Shown: piece by piece, positions 23,567-31,978 of the stretch | How positions within the stretch are numbered: position 1 is the first letter of the stretch | Layout: each line of letters opens with the position of its first letter | DNA from: Saccharothrix espanaensis DSM 44229 | GTDB taxonomy: Bacteria > Actinomycetota > Actinomycetes > Mycobacteriales > Pseudonocardiaceae | NCBI RefSeq assembly: GCF_000328705.1 | Contig: NC_019673.1 | Location: 8,009,501-8,073,500, forward strand | DNA length: 64,000 bases | Direction: 5' to 3' | The notes under the pieces: model-generated | What the model saw: the letters and a program-made list of their open reading frames with translations, nothing else | Told to the model about the DNA's origin: nothing | Database searches by the model: none | Made by a program: the position numbers and the translations under genes

Positions 23567-24514
23567 GTGACGACCCCTCTCATCATCGACACCGATCCCG
23601 GCGTGGACGACGCGTTCGCGCTCGCCCTCGCCGCGGCCAGTCCCGAGGTCGACCTGATCGGCGTGACCACGGTGTTCGGCAACGTGTCGCCGGAGCTCAC
23701 CACCCGCAACGCGCTGCGCGTGCTGGCGCTGCTGGACCGGGAGGACGTGCCGGTCGCGGCGGGCGCGGCGCGGCCGCTGGTGCACCCCCAGCCGCACGTC
23801 TCGAAGGCGCACGGCTCGGACGGCCTGTCCGGTTTCGCCGACACCCTGCCCGAGCCCACCCGCGGCCCCGACCCGCGCGACGCGGTGACCCTGCTCAAGG
23901 ACCTGCTCACCGCGGCCGACCGGCCGGTGACGATCGCGCCCATCGGGCCGTTGACCAACATCGCGCTGCTGCTCGCCGCGCACCCCGGCCTGCGCGCCAA
24001 GATCGCGCGGCTGGTCGTGATGGGCGGCGGGATCCGGGGCGGGAACGTCACCGCCGCCGCCGAGTTCAACCTGTGGTGCGACCCGGAGGCGGCCCGCCGG
24101 GTGCTGGTCGGCGCGGAGGTGCCGGTCACGCTGGTGCCGATGGACCTCACCCGGCGGTGCGCGGTCAGCGCGGCGTGGCTGGCGGAGCTGGGCGCGGCCT
24201 CCGAGGTCGGCGCGAAGCTGGTCGGCCTGACGCCGGACTACCTGGCCACCTACCGGAAGTTCCTGGGCTGGGACGGGATGGCGCTGCACGACGCGGTCGC
24301 GGTCGCCGAGGCGGTGCGGCCGGGGATCCTGGCGACCAGGCGCTTCCCGGTCGACGTCGAGTGCGCGTTCGGGCCGGGCCGGGGCGGGCTGCTGGTCGAC
24401 GAACGGCTGGAGCACGCCGACCGGCCCGGGATCGACGTCGCCGTGGACGCGGACCTCGACGGGCTGCGCGGGTTCGTCCTGGACCGGCTACGTGCGCTCG
24501 GCGTGCGCCAGTAG
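23567..24514 (+). CDS. Nucleoside hydrolase (IunH family)
   Basis: A 315-residue enzyme. The calcium-binding motif DTDPGVDDA is at residues 8-16, the substrate blocks APIGPLTNIALLL and VMGGG with EFNLWCDPEAA are present, and HDAVAV near the C terminus supplies the last calcium aspartate. The family cleaves the N-glycosidic bond of inosine, uridine or other ribonucleosides for salvage. GTG start. Its last 27 bases overlap the convergent methyltransferase gene. Confidence 0.92.
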   Translation: MTTPLIIDTDPGVDDAFALALAAASPEVDLIGVTTVFGNVSPELTTRNALRVLALLDREDVPVAAGAARPLVHPQPHVSKAHGSDGLSGFADTLPEPTRGPDPRDAVTLLKDLLTAADRPVTIAPIGPLTNIALLLAAHPGLRAKIARLVVMGGGIRGGNVTAAAEFNLWCDPEAARRVLVGAEVPVTLVPMDLTRRCAVSAAWLAELGAASEVGAKLVGLTPDYLATYRKFLGWDGMALHDAVAVAEAVRPGILATRRFPVDVECAFGPGRGGLLVDERLEHADRPGIDVAVDADLDGLRGFVLDRLRALGVRQ

Positions 24515-25642
24515 GTAGGTCGGGGTCCGGCCGATCCGGGTCAGCACGACCGTCGCCTCCGCCCCGCCGGCGGGCTTGAGCCTGCGCCGCAGCGCGTTCG
24601 GGTCGACGTCGAGCCCGCGCACCAGGATCTCCAGCCGGCCGACGTCGTGCGCGCGCAGGACGCCGCGCAGCGACTTCTCGTTGTAGTGGCCGTGCTCCAC
24701 CACCCGGAACGCGCGCACGCCCGGCGGCGGGGTGGGACCGGTCAGGTAGGCGATGTGCTCGTCCAGCTGCGCCAGGCCGTGCCGGGCGGCGTAGTGCCGC
24801 ACCAGGCCGGCGCGCACCACCGCGCCGTCCGGGTCGACCAGCCACGCCCCGGGCGGGGTGACCGGGCAGTCGTCGGGCTCCGCGTCGGTGATCGTCCACG
24901 ACGGGCCGGCCGACGACAGCACGCTGGCCCGCCGGGTGACGCCCGGCGTGGCCAGGCCCCGGGTCCACAGGCACGCCTCGCGGACCTGGCCGTCCAGCGA
25001 GACCAGCTCCACCTCGTCGGCCCACGGCGCGACCGCGAAGTCCGCGCCGGGCGCGCACTTCACGGCCAGGTCGCGGCCGGCGTAGGCGGCGGCGAGCCGG
25101 TCCAGCGGCGGCGCGAAGTCGGCCGGCCGCCAGGTCCGCCGGCCGGCCGAGTCCCGGCGGGCCGGGTCGGCGACCACCGGGACGTCGCGGGAGGTCGGCC
25201 GCAGCGCGTCGGCCCGCAGCAGCGGCACCCGCCCGCCCAGGTTGTGCCGGGCCATCGCCAGCCGCACCGGGTCCAGGTCCGAGCCGATCGAGCCGGCCGG
25301 CAGCGCGGCCAGGTCCGCGCCCACCGAGCACGTCACGTCGTGCACGACCCGCCCGGCGAACCGCCGCGCCCGGTGCTCCGCGACCGCGCGCGGGGTCGCC
25401 TGCTGGAGCGCGTCGTCGGTGTACAGCCCGTCCGTGAAGTCCACCTTGGACGGGGCTTTCCGGCGCAGCAGCAGGGTTTCCAACACGGCCGCGAAGCGCT
25501 CCGGCGCGACCTGGCGGGCCCGCCGGACGTCGGTCAGCCGGGACGCCGGGGTGAGCGGGAGGTCGGCCAACGCCGACAGCGCGGCGCACCCCGCGGCCGA
25601 CCGCAGGTACGCCACGTCGTCGAGGCTGAACGCGTAGCCCAC
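24488..25642 (-). CDS. THUMP-like/class I SAM methyltransferase
   Basis: A 384-residue protein. Its middle has a SAM-binding pattern (VVHDVTCSVGADLAALPAGS, then GSDLDPVRLAMARHN, VVADPARRD), and the C terminus matches the THUMP-like domain found in actinobacterial members (LEILVRGLDVDPNALRRRLK, then ATVVLTRIGRTPTYLLAHA). An RNA base methyltransferase role is likely but the target is unknown. GTG 25642 directly follows the TGA of the upstream methyltransferase gene (TGAGTG), indicating coupling. Confidence 0.8.
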   Translation of the reverse strand: MGYAFSLDDVAYLRSAAGCAALSALADLPLTPASRLTDVRRARQVAPERFAAVLETLLLRRKAPSKVDFTDGLYTDDALQQATPRAVAEHRARRFAGRVVHDVTCSVGADLAALPAGSIGSDLDPVRLAMARHNLGGRVPLLRADALRPTSRDVPVVADPARRDSAGRRTWRPADFAPPLDRLAAAYAGRDLAVKCAPGADFAVAPWADEVELVSLDGQVREACLWTRGLATPGVTRRASVLSSAGPSWTITDAEPDDCPVTPPGAWLVDPDGAVVRAGLVRHYAARHGLAQLDEHIAYLTGPTPPPGVRAFRVVEHGHYNEKSLRGVLRAHDVGRLEILVRGLDVDPNALRRRLKPAGGAEATVVLTRIGRTPTYLLAHAERT

Positions 25643-26680
25643 TCAGGCGACCGGCTTGCGGCCCGTCACGGAGACGTTGTAGAACACCTCGCGCGGCAGG
25701 ACCTTGGCGAGCACGTTCTCGTCCACCCAGGACAGCCGCTGCCAGGTCCGGTAGGCGAACATCGCCCAGCCGAACCCGAGCTTGTCGCGCGGCACGGCCG
25801 CCTCGAACGTCCGCACCGGCCACCCGAACAGGGCCGCCGACAGCTCCTCGGTGACCGCCCGGACCTCGGTCGCCCCCGCGCCCCGCGCGGTGCGCTCCAG
25901 GTCGGCCGGGTCGAAGGTGTGCAGGTCCACCACGGCTTCCAGCGCGGCGGCGCGGGACGACTCGTCCAGCTCCTCCTGCGGCCGTCGCCAGCCGGTCAAC
26001 GGCGCCAGCTTCGTCACGTTGGTGGTCAGCCACCACGTCAACTGGCCGAGCTTGCGGGCGTAGAAGTTGCCGATGTCGGTCGGGTCGCCCGCGAACACGA
26101 ACCGCCCGCCGGGCTTGAGCACCCGCTGCACCTCGCGCATCGCCGCCGCCACGTCCGGGATGTGGTGCAGCACGGCGTGCCCGATGACCAGGTCGAACGT
26201 GTTGTCGTCGTACGGGATCCGCTCGGCGTCGGCGACCCGGCCGTCCACCGGCAGGCCCAGGTTCTCCGCGTTGCGCAGCGCCACCTCGACCATGCCGGGC
26301 GACAGGTCGGTGACCGAGCCCCGCTCGATCACGCCGCCCTGCATCAGGTTGAGCAGGAAGAAACCCGTGCCGCAGCCCAGTTCCAGCGCGTGCCCGTACG
26401 GGCCGACGCCGCCGGCCACCGCGCGGAAGCGGTCCGTCGCGTAGGTGATGCAGCGCTCGTCGTACGAGATCGACCACTTCTCGTCGTACGTGCCGGCTTC
26501 CCAGTCGTGGTAGAGCACGTTCGCGAGCTTCGGGTCGTCGTAGGCCGCCTTCACCTGCTCGGCCGTGGCGTGCGGGTTCGGCTTCGGGTCCACCGACGCG
26601 GCACCCACCGACGACGCACCCAGCGGCGCGGCGTCGACCGGGGTCGCGGGGACCGCCGGGGACTTCGGGTCAACGACCAC
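25643..26680 (-). CDS. SAM-dependent methyltransferase (class I)
   Basis: A 345-residue protein. The first 35 residues are Pro/Ala-rich and probably disordered. Motif I is ALELGCGTGFFLLNL near 93-107, motif post-I SVTDLSPGMVEVALRN, then GHAVLHHIPDVAAAM and LKPGGRFVFAGDP. The pattern resembles ubiquinone/menaquinone- or lipid-type methyltransferases; the substrate is not evident. GTG 26680 overlaps the enoyl-CoA hydratase by 11 bases. Confidence 0.85.
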   Translation of the reverse strand: MVVDPKSPAVPATPVDAAPLGASSVGAASVDPKPNPHATAEQVKAAYDDPKLANVLYHDWEAGTYDEKWSISYDERCITYATDRFRAVAGGVGPYGHALELGCGTGFFLLNLMQGGVIERGSVTDLSPGMVEVALRNAENLGLPVDGRVADAERIPYDDNTFDLVIGHAVLHHIPDVAAAMREVQRVLKPGGRFVFAGDPTDIGNFYARKLGQLTWWLTTNVTKLAPLTGWRRPQEELDESSRAAALEAVVDLHTFDPADLERTARGAGATEVRAVTEELSAALFGWPVRTFEAAVPRDKLGFGWAMFAYRTWQRLSWVDENVLAKVLPREVFYNVSVTGRKPVA

Positions 26681-27449
26681 TGAACTTCGCCTTTCCGGGG
26701 CCGTGCTCGATGAACGAGGCCATGCCCGTCTTCTGGTCCTCGGTGGCGAACATGGCCGCGAAGAGCTGGCTCTCCAGCTTCAGGCCGCTGCCCAGGTCGG
26801 TGTCCAGACCGCCGTCGATCGCGGCCTTGGCCGCCGCGTAGGCCCGCGCCGGGCCGCCGACGAACTGGCCGGCCCACCGCTTGGCGGCGGCGAACACGTC
26901 GTCCGGGGCGACGACCTCGTCCACCATGCCGATCCGCAGCGCCTCCTCCGCGCCGACGAACCGGCCGGTGAAGATCAGGTCCTTCGCCCTCGACGGCCCG
27001 ACCAGCCGGGGCAGCCGCTGGGTGCCGCCCATGCCGGGGATGACGCCGAGCAGGATCTCCGGCTGGCCGACCTTGGCGTTGTCGCCCGCGATCCGCCGGT
27101 CCGCGCACAGCGCGAGCTCGAACCCGCCGCCCAGCGCGTAGCCGGTGATCGCGGCGACGGTCGGCTTGGGGATCTCCTCGACCGTGCGCAGCGCCGACTG
27201 GAACGACCCGGCGCGCGCCGCCATCTCGCCGTAGGACAGGTCGGCCATCTCCTTGATGTCCGCACCCGCCGCGAACACCTTCGGGCCGCCGTGCACGATC
27301 ACCGAGTACACGTCCGCCCGGCCCGCCGCCTCCAGCGCCGCCGCCCGGATCTCCTCCTGGACCTGCCGGTTCAGCGCGTTCATCGGCGGGCGGTCCAGCC
27401 GGATGACGCCGATGCCGTCCTCGACTTCGAGCTTCACGAACTCACCCAC
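26670..27449 (-). CDS. Enoyl-CoA hydratase/isomerase
   Basis: A 259-residue crotonase. The oxyanion-hole segments are VFAAGADIKEMADL and ITGYALGGGFELALCADRRI. The catalytic glutamate pair is represented by GGFE and by PEILLGVIPGMGGTQRLPRL, as in active hydratases. It hydrates trans-2-enoyl-CoA in beta-oxidation. First gene of the unit that continues with two methyltransferases. Confidence 0.93.
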   Translation of the reverse strand: MGEFVKLEVEDGIGVIRLDRPPMNALNRQVQEEIRAAALEAAGRADVYSVIVHGGPKVFAAGADIKEMADLSYGEMAARAGSFQSALRTVEEIPKPTVAAITGYALGGGFELALCADRRIAGDNAKVGQPEILLGVIPGMGGTQRLPRLVGPSRAKDLIFTGRFVGAEEALRIGMVDEVVAPDDVFAAAKRWAGQFVGGPARAYAAAKAAIDGGLDTDLGSGLKLESQLFAAMFATEDQKTGMASFIEHGPGKAKFSGR

Positions 27450-27486
27450 AGGTCCTCCTCGACCTCCGTCGTCAGCGCCTCGCAGG

Positions 27487-28290
27487 TTACCCCTGGGTAG
27501 CTTTGCGGCGCGCGAAGTACCGGTCGCCCGACCGCTGGAGCTCCAGCGGCTGGTCGAACGTCTTGGACAGGTTCTCCTCGGTGAGCACGTCGTCGAGCAG
27601 GCCCTGCGCCACGATCGCGCCCTCGCGCAGCAGCAGCGCGTGGGTGAAGCCCGGCGGGATCTCCTCCACGTGGTGGGTGACCAGCACGGTCGCCGGCGCG
27701 TCCGGGTCCAGCGCCAGCTCGGAGAGCCGGGCCACCAGGTCCTCGCGCCCGCCCAGGTCCAGCCCGGCGGCCGGCTCGTCGAGCAGCAGCACCTCCGGGT
27801 CGGTCATCAGGGCGCGGGCGATCAGCGTGCGCTTGCGCTCGCCCTCGGACAGCGTCCCGTAGGCGCGGTCGGCCAGGTGCCCGATGCCGAGCTGCCCCAG
27901 CAGCCGCTCCGCCCGGCCGGTGTCGAGCCGGTCGTACTCCTCGCGCCACCGGCCCAGCACCGCGTAGCCGGCGCTGACCACGAGGTCGAGCACCTTCTCC
28001 TCGGCCGGGATGCGCGCCCCGATCGCCGCCGAGCACAACCCGATCCGCGGCCGCAGCTCGAACACGTCGGTCTTGCCCACGCGCTCGCCCAACAGGTCCA
28101 AGGTGCCCTTGGTCGGGTGCAGCTCGGCTGCGGCAAGCCGCAGCAACGTCGTCTTGCCCGCGCCGTTGGGTCCGAGCACCACCCAGCGCTCGTCCAGCTC
28201 CACGCCCCAGTCGACGTCCCCGACCAGCGTGGTCTTGCCCCGTCGAACCGAAACACCCTGCATGTGGATGACCAGATCTTCGTTTTCCAC
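27487..28290 (-). CDS. Stand-alone ABC transporter ATP-binding protein
   Basis: A 267-residue ATPase. Walker A GPNGAGKTTLL near 39-49, signature LSEGERKRTLIARAL, Walker B VLLLDEP, and an H-loop histidine in LVTHHVEEIP. The pattern of family members with EIPPGFTHALLLR is shared with ModF/YbbA-like soluble ATPases. No permease is adjacent, so its partner is unknown. Divergent from glgX with 116 bp between. Confidence 0.88.
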   Translation of the reverse strand: MENEDLVIHMQGVSVRRGKTTLVGDVDWGVELDERWVVLGPNGAGKTTLLRLAAAELHPTKGTLDLLGERVGKTDVFELRPRIGLCSAAIGARIPAEEKVLDLVVSAGYAVLGRWREEYDRLDTGRAERLLGQLGIGHLADRAYGTLSEGERKRTLIARALMTDPEVLLLDEPAAGLDLGGREDLVARLSELALDPDAPATVLVTHHVEEIPPGFTHALLLREGAIVAQGLLDDVLTEENLSKTFDQPLELQRSGDRYFARRKATQG

Positions 28291-28406
28291 GCCTGCCCTC
28301 GCCCCGTCGATGCCTCGCCGCGCCCATTCTCGTGCAACGCCCGACGCGCGGGGGCGGCAGGGCCGTCCTCCCCACCGCGGGGCCGGATGCTGGGAAGATC
28401 AGGGGC

Positions 28407-30551
28407 ATGGCCCTCGACTCGTCCCCGCTCGCAGGTCGGCCGTTCCCACTGGGTGCCCACCCGGAGGCCGGTGGTGTGCGCTTCGCGGTGTCCGTGCCGC
28501 CCGCCACGGCGGTCGAGGTGTGCCTGATCGGCGACGACGGCTCGGAACGGCGCGTGGAGCTGACCGAGCGCACGTTCGGCGTCTGGCACGGCACCGTGGC
28601 AGGCATCACACCCGGCCAGCGCTACGGCTACCGGGTGCACGGCCCGTACGACCCGTCGCGCGGGCTGCGCTGCAACCCGGCCAAGCTCCTGCTCGACCCG
28701 TACGCCCGGCAGATCACCGGCACGGTCACCTCGCCGGAGGCCGCCCTCGGCTACGTCGACGACCCGATGCTGGGTCCGCCGTCGCCGGTCGACTCGCTGG
28801 GCTCGGTGCCGCTGTCGGTGGTGGCTTCGCCCGGCGGCCCGGACACCGGCGTGAAGCCCGAAGTGCCGTTCGAGGAGGCGGTGATCTACGAGCTGCACGT
28901 GCGCGGGTTCACCCAGCGCCACCCGGACGTGCCCGAGCACCTGCGCGGGACCTACCTGGGCCTGGCCCACCCGGCGGTGGTCGAGCACCTGGCGCGGCTG
29001 GGCGTCACCTCCGTCGAGCTGCTGCCGGTGCAGGCGTTCCTGGACGAGCCGGCGCTGGTCCGCGAGGGCCGGCACAACTACTGGGGCTACTCGCCGCTGA
29101 GCTACTTCGCGCCGCACCCCGGCTACGCGAGCGAGCCCGGCCGCGAGGTCGAGGAGTTCCGCACCATGGTGGCCGCGCTGCACGCCGCCGGCATCGAGGT
29201 GCTGCTCGACGTGGTCTACAACCACACCTGCGAGGGCGGCCCGGACGGGCCGACGCTGTGCTACCGGGGCTTCGACGCGCCCGGCTACTACCTGCACATC
29301 GAGGGCGGCGGCACGCTCGACATCACCGGCTGCGGCAACACCCTGGAAGCCGGGTCGCCGCAGGTCGTGCGGATGGTCGCGGACTCGCTGCGGTACTGGA
29401 CGACCGAGCTGGGCGTGGACGGGTTCCGGTTCGACCTGGCCTCCACGCTGGGCCGGCCCGGCGGCGGCCGGTTCGACCGGGCCTCGGCGCTGCTCACCGC
29501 GATCACCTCGGACCCGGTGCTGTCCCGGTGCAAGCTGATCGCCGAGCCGTGGGACGCGACCGGCGACGGCTATCGGGTGGGCGACTTCGGCGTGCAGTGG
29601 GCCGAGTGGAACGGGCGCTACCGGGACACCGTGCGGGACTTCTGGCGCGGCCACACCGGCGTGCGCGACCTGGCCTACCGGCTGTCGGGCTCGTCCGACC
29701 TGTACGCCGACGACCTGCGCCGGCCCTGGCAGTCGATCAACTTCGTCACCGCGCACGACGGCTTCACGCTGCGGGACCTGGTGTCCTACAACGACAAGCA
29801 CAACGAGGCCAACGGCGAGGACAACCGGGACGGCACCAACGACAACCGGTCCTGGAACTGCGGCGCGGAGGGCGAGACCGACGAGCCCGGGGTGCTCGCG
29901 CTGCGCGCCCGCCAGGCCCGCAACCTGCTGGCCACCCTCCTGCTGTCCACCGGCACGCCGATGCTGACCGCGGGCGACGAGCTGTGGCGCACCCAGGGCG
30001 GCAACAACAACGCCTACTGCCTGGACGACGAGACGTCGTGGGTCGACTGGGACCCGACCGAGGAGGGCACGGCGATGCTGGCGTTCACCCGCCGGGTGAT
30101 CGGCCTGCGGGCGACCAGCCCGGCGCTGCGCCAGCCCGAGTTCTTCGACGGCCGCACCACGCCGTCCGGCGCGCCGGACCTGGTCTGGTTCCGGGTGGAC
30201 GGCGAGGAGATGGCCGAGACCGACTGGTTCGACGAGGGCCGCCGGTTCCTCGGGATGTGGATCGACGGCTCCACCTCGCTGTCGCGCACCCGCGAGGGCG
30301 AACTCGTGTCCGACGACTCGTGGCTGCTGCTCCTGCACGCCGGCGCGGAGGCGATCACCGTCACGCTGCCCGGCGTGGAGTACGGCGAGCGGTTCGAGCC
30401 GGTGCTCGACTCGACCACCGGGGACGGCTCGCCGGCGCGGCCGGGGCGGCTGGAGCCGGGCGGCCCGCTGGAGCTGGGCCCGCGGTCGCTGCTGTTGCTC
30501 AGGGTGCCCGAGGCGGGTCGCGTGCCCGAGGCGGGTCGCGACAGGGCCTGA
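28407..30551 (+). CDS. glgX: Glycogen debranching enzyme GlgX
   Basis: A 714-residue GH13_11 enzyme. The N-terminal CBM48 region starts RPFPLGAHPEAGGVRFAV. Catalytic regions: YNHTCEGG, the nucleophile in DGFRFDLASTLGR, the acid in LIAEPWDATGDGYRVG and TAHDGFTLRDLV. It removes alpha-1,6 branches from glycogen trimmed by phosphorylase. ATG 28407 is preceded by AGGGG. The last codons contain an 18-bp duplication giving VPEAGR twice. Confidence 0.96.
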   Translation: MALDSSPLAGRPFPLGAHPEAGGVRFAVSVPPATAVEVCLIGDDGSERRVELTERTFGVWHGTVAGITPGQRYGYRVHGPYDPSRGLRCNPAKLLLDPYARQITGTVTSPEAALGYVDDPMLGPPSPVDSLGSVPLSVVASPGGPDTGVKPEVPFEEAVIYELHVRGFTQRHPDVPEHLRGTYLGLAHPAVVEHLARLGVTSVELLPVQAFLDEPALVREGRHNYWGYSPLSYFAPHPGYASEPGREVEEFRTMVAALHAAGIEVLLDVVYNHTCEGGPDGPTLCYRGFDAPGYYLHIEGGGTLDITGCGNTLEAGSPQVVRMVADSLRYWTTELGVDGFRFDLASTLGRPGGGRFDRASALLTAITSDPVLSRCKLIAEPWDATGDGYRVGDFGVQWAEWNGRYRDTVRDFWRGHTGVRDLAYRLSGSSDLYADDLRRPWQSINFVTAHDGFTLRDLVSYNDKHNEANGEDNRDGTNDNRSWNCGAEGETDEPGVLALRARQARNLLATLLLSTGTPMLTAGDELWRTQGGNNNAYCLDDETSWVDWDPTEEGTAMLAFTRRVIGLRATSPALRQPEFFDGRTTPSGAPDLVWFRVDGEEMAETDWFDEGRRFLGMWIDGSTSLSRTREGELVSDDSWLLLLHAGAEAITVTLPGVEYGERFEPVLDSTTGDGSPARPGRLEPGGPLELGPRSLLLLRVPEAGRVPEAGRDRA
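30504..30539 (+). repeat. 18-bp exact direct duplication at the glgX 3' end
   Basis: GTGCCCGAGGCGGGTCGC occurs at 30504-30521 and 30522-30539, duplicating VPEAGR just before the glgX stop. Confidence 0.95.
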
Positions 30552-30627
30552 ACACCTCGGTCCCCGAGCCAATCCTGGCTGGTGAGAGGCCCTGCGCGGA
30601 CCCCGCCGGCCGTGGCACCATGCACCC

Positions 30628-30726
30628 GTGGCCCGTCAGTTGCTCACGTGGTGCGACCGCACGATCGACCTCCTCCTGGTGGCGTCGTGCGGGTGTAGCC
30701 CGACGCGACGTGGCGGCTCGGCTTGA
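30628..30726 (+). CDS. Cysteine-containing leader peptide (32 aa)
   Basis: GTG 30628 opens a 32-codon frame whose product begins MARQLLTWCDRTIDLLLVAS and continues CGCSPTRRGGSA. The order L-T-x3-R-x-I-D-L-x2-V-A-S-C resembles the short leader peptides known upstream of sulfur and cysteine genes in actinobacteria (LTxRxHxDLxRVAS-type), where cysteine codons act as the sensor. Cys codons lie at 30652, 30688 and 30694. No ribosome site is visible, so it may be leaderless. It precedes a cysteine dioxygenase gene, the expected target. Coding status is inferred. Confidence 0.65.
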   Translation: MARQLLTWCDRTIDLLLVASCGCSPTRRGGSA

Positions 30727-30809
30727 CCCCTGGTGGACCTCCCGCCGCGGTGAGCCGGTAAGGCCCCCGTCGCGTCTTGATCGCTACCCCGCACGTTTCC
30801 GTAGCCATC
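30682..30809 (+). promoter_or_regulatory. Candidate cysteine attenuator with competing hairpins
   Basis: Hairpin 1 pairs GCGTCG (30682-30687) with CGACGC (30701-30706) and encloses the TGC-GGG-TGT codons of the leader. Hairpin 2 pairs GACGCGACG (30702-30710) with CGTCGCGTC (30768-30776), with CGGCTC/GAGCCG (30714-30719/30752-30757) inside. They share bases 30702-30706, so only one can form. A third stem (30779-30787 with 30801-30809) ends beside the ribosome site of the dioxygenase gene. Confidence 0.55.
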
Positions 30810-30819
30810 AGGAGCGATT

Positions 30820-31398
30820 TTGACTTCCGTTATCGCGCGCGCCGATGTGCACCCGGCGCTCGACGTCCCGCTGTTCCGCGACCTGCTGCACCCGTCCCGG
30901 GACCTGTGGACGCCCCGCGAACTGCGCGAACTGACCTCGTACGTGGCCAGTGAGCTGACCACGCCGCTGCTGTCCATCCTGTCCTTCGACGCCGGGCAGC
31001 GGTGGTGGGCCCGGCTCGGGCTCACCGAGGGCGTCGAGCTGTGGCTGCTGTCCTGGCTGCCCGGCCAGGGCACCGAGGCGCACGACCACGGCGGCGCGGC
31101 GGGCTCGTTCACCGTGCTGACCGGGGAGCTGTCCGAGGACTACCGCTACCCGGGCGGGCCGATCCGCTCGGCCGAGCGCGGCGTCGGGTCCGCGATCGGG
31201 TTCGGGGCCGGCCGGGCGCACCAGGTGACGAACAAGGGCCAGGTGGGCGCGGCCAGCGTGCACGCCTACTCGCCGCCGCTGGTGCCGACCCGCGAGTACC
31301 CGAGCCTGGCCGACATCCCGGGCGAGATCGCACCCCTGCCCGCGCGGCGGCTGCCGCTGGACCGGTTGCGGGTGCTCGCGGATCTGGAGGGGCCGTGA
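30820..31398 (+). CDS. Cysteine dioxygenase family protein
   Basis: A 192-residue cupin. Iron ligands are visible as EAHDHGGAAGSFTVLTGEL (two histidines) and, later, VHAYSPPL (third histidine). The family oxidises L-cysteine to cysteine sulfinate. The start is TTG 30820, supported by AGGAG at 30810-30814. GTGA overlap couples it to the rhodanese. The upstream cysteine leader peptide suggests induction by cysteine excess or control by cysteine supply. Confidence 0.85.
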   Translation: MTSVIARADVHPALDVPLFRDLLHPSRDLWTPRELRELTSYVASELTTPLLSILSFDAGQRWWARLGLTEGVELWLLSWLPGQGTEAHDHGGAAGSFTVLTGELSEDYRYPGGPIRSAERGVGSAIGFGAGRAHQVTNKGQVGAASVHAYSPPLVPTREYPSLADIPGEIAPLPARRLPLDRLRVLADLEGP

Positions 31399-31781
31399 GC
31401 GCGGAGGCACTGCTGGAACAGGCGCGGGCCGGGTTGCGCCGGGTCGCGCCCGAGGAGCTCGCCGGGCTGTCCGACGTGCTGCTGGTGGACATCCGGCCGC
31501 ACCACAACCGGCTGGCCGAGGGCGAGATCCCCGGTTCGGTGCCGGTCGAGCGGATCGTGCTGGAGTGGCGGCTGGACCCGGCGGGCGAGTACCGCATCCC
31601 GGGGTTCGGCGCGGAGACGACCGTGGTCGTGCTCTGCAACGAGGGCTACGCCTCCAGCCTGGCCGCGCGCGACCTGCAACGGGTCGGGCTGCCCAACGCG
31701 ACCGACCTCGTCGGCGGGTTCCGGGCGTACGCCGAGGCCGGCCTGCCGATCCGCGAGGGCGCGACGCCCGCCGTCGTGTAG
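31395..31781 (+). CDS. Rhodanese-like sulfurtransferase
   Basis: A 128-residue single rhodanese domain. The active-site loop is VVLCNEGYASSLAA with the catalytic cysteine first; the N-terminal part has VLLVDIRPHHNRLAEGEIPG, the usual D-x-R motif. It transfers sulfane sulfur to thiophilic acceptors and probably acts on products of cysteine catabolism with the coupled dioxygenase. Confidence 0.9.
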   Translation: MSAEALLEQARAGLRRVAPEELAGLSDVLLVDIRPHHNRLAEGEIPGSVPVERIVLEWRLDPAGEYRIPGFGAETTVVVLCNEGYASSLAARDLQRVGLPNATDLVGGFRAYAEAGLPIREGATPAVV

Positions 31782-31820
31782 CCCAACAAGCGACCCAGTC
31801 GGGTAACCCCGTCTTCCCAC

Positions 31821-31893
31821 CCGACGTCGCGCCGGCAGGTTTCCCGGACCGGGAGCAGGGCCCGGTCCGGGACGCCTGCCGGCGCGACGTCGG
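31821..31893. terminator. 73-bp nested hairpin after the rhodanese gene
   Basis: Outer arms 31821-31839 and 31875-31893 are perfect 19-bp complements. Inner arms 31842-31853 and 31861-31872 are perfect 12-bp complements around a 7-nt loop, with only a 2-by-2 mismatch between. There is no T-run. It lies 40 bp past the rhodanese stop and probably stops transcription. Confidence 0.7.
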
Positions 31894-31978
31894 CGTGGTG
31901 CCGGTGTGGTTGTTCGGCGGGGCGGTCGCGGGGCGACGGGCACGCGCGCCGGGGAACCGCCGGCCGCCGGGTAGCGTC

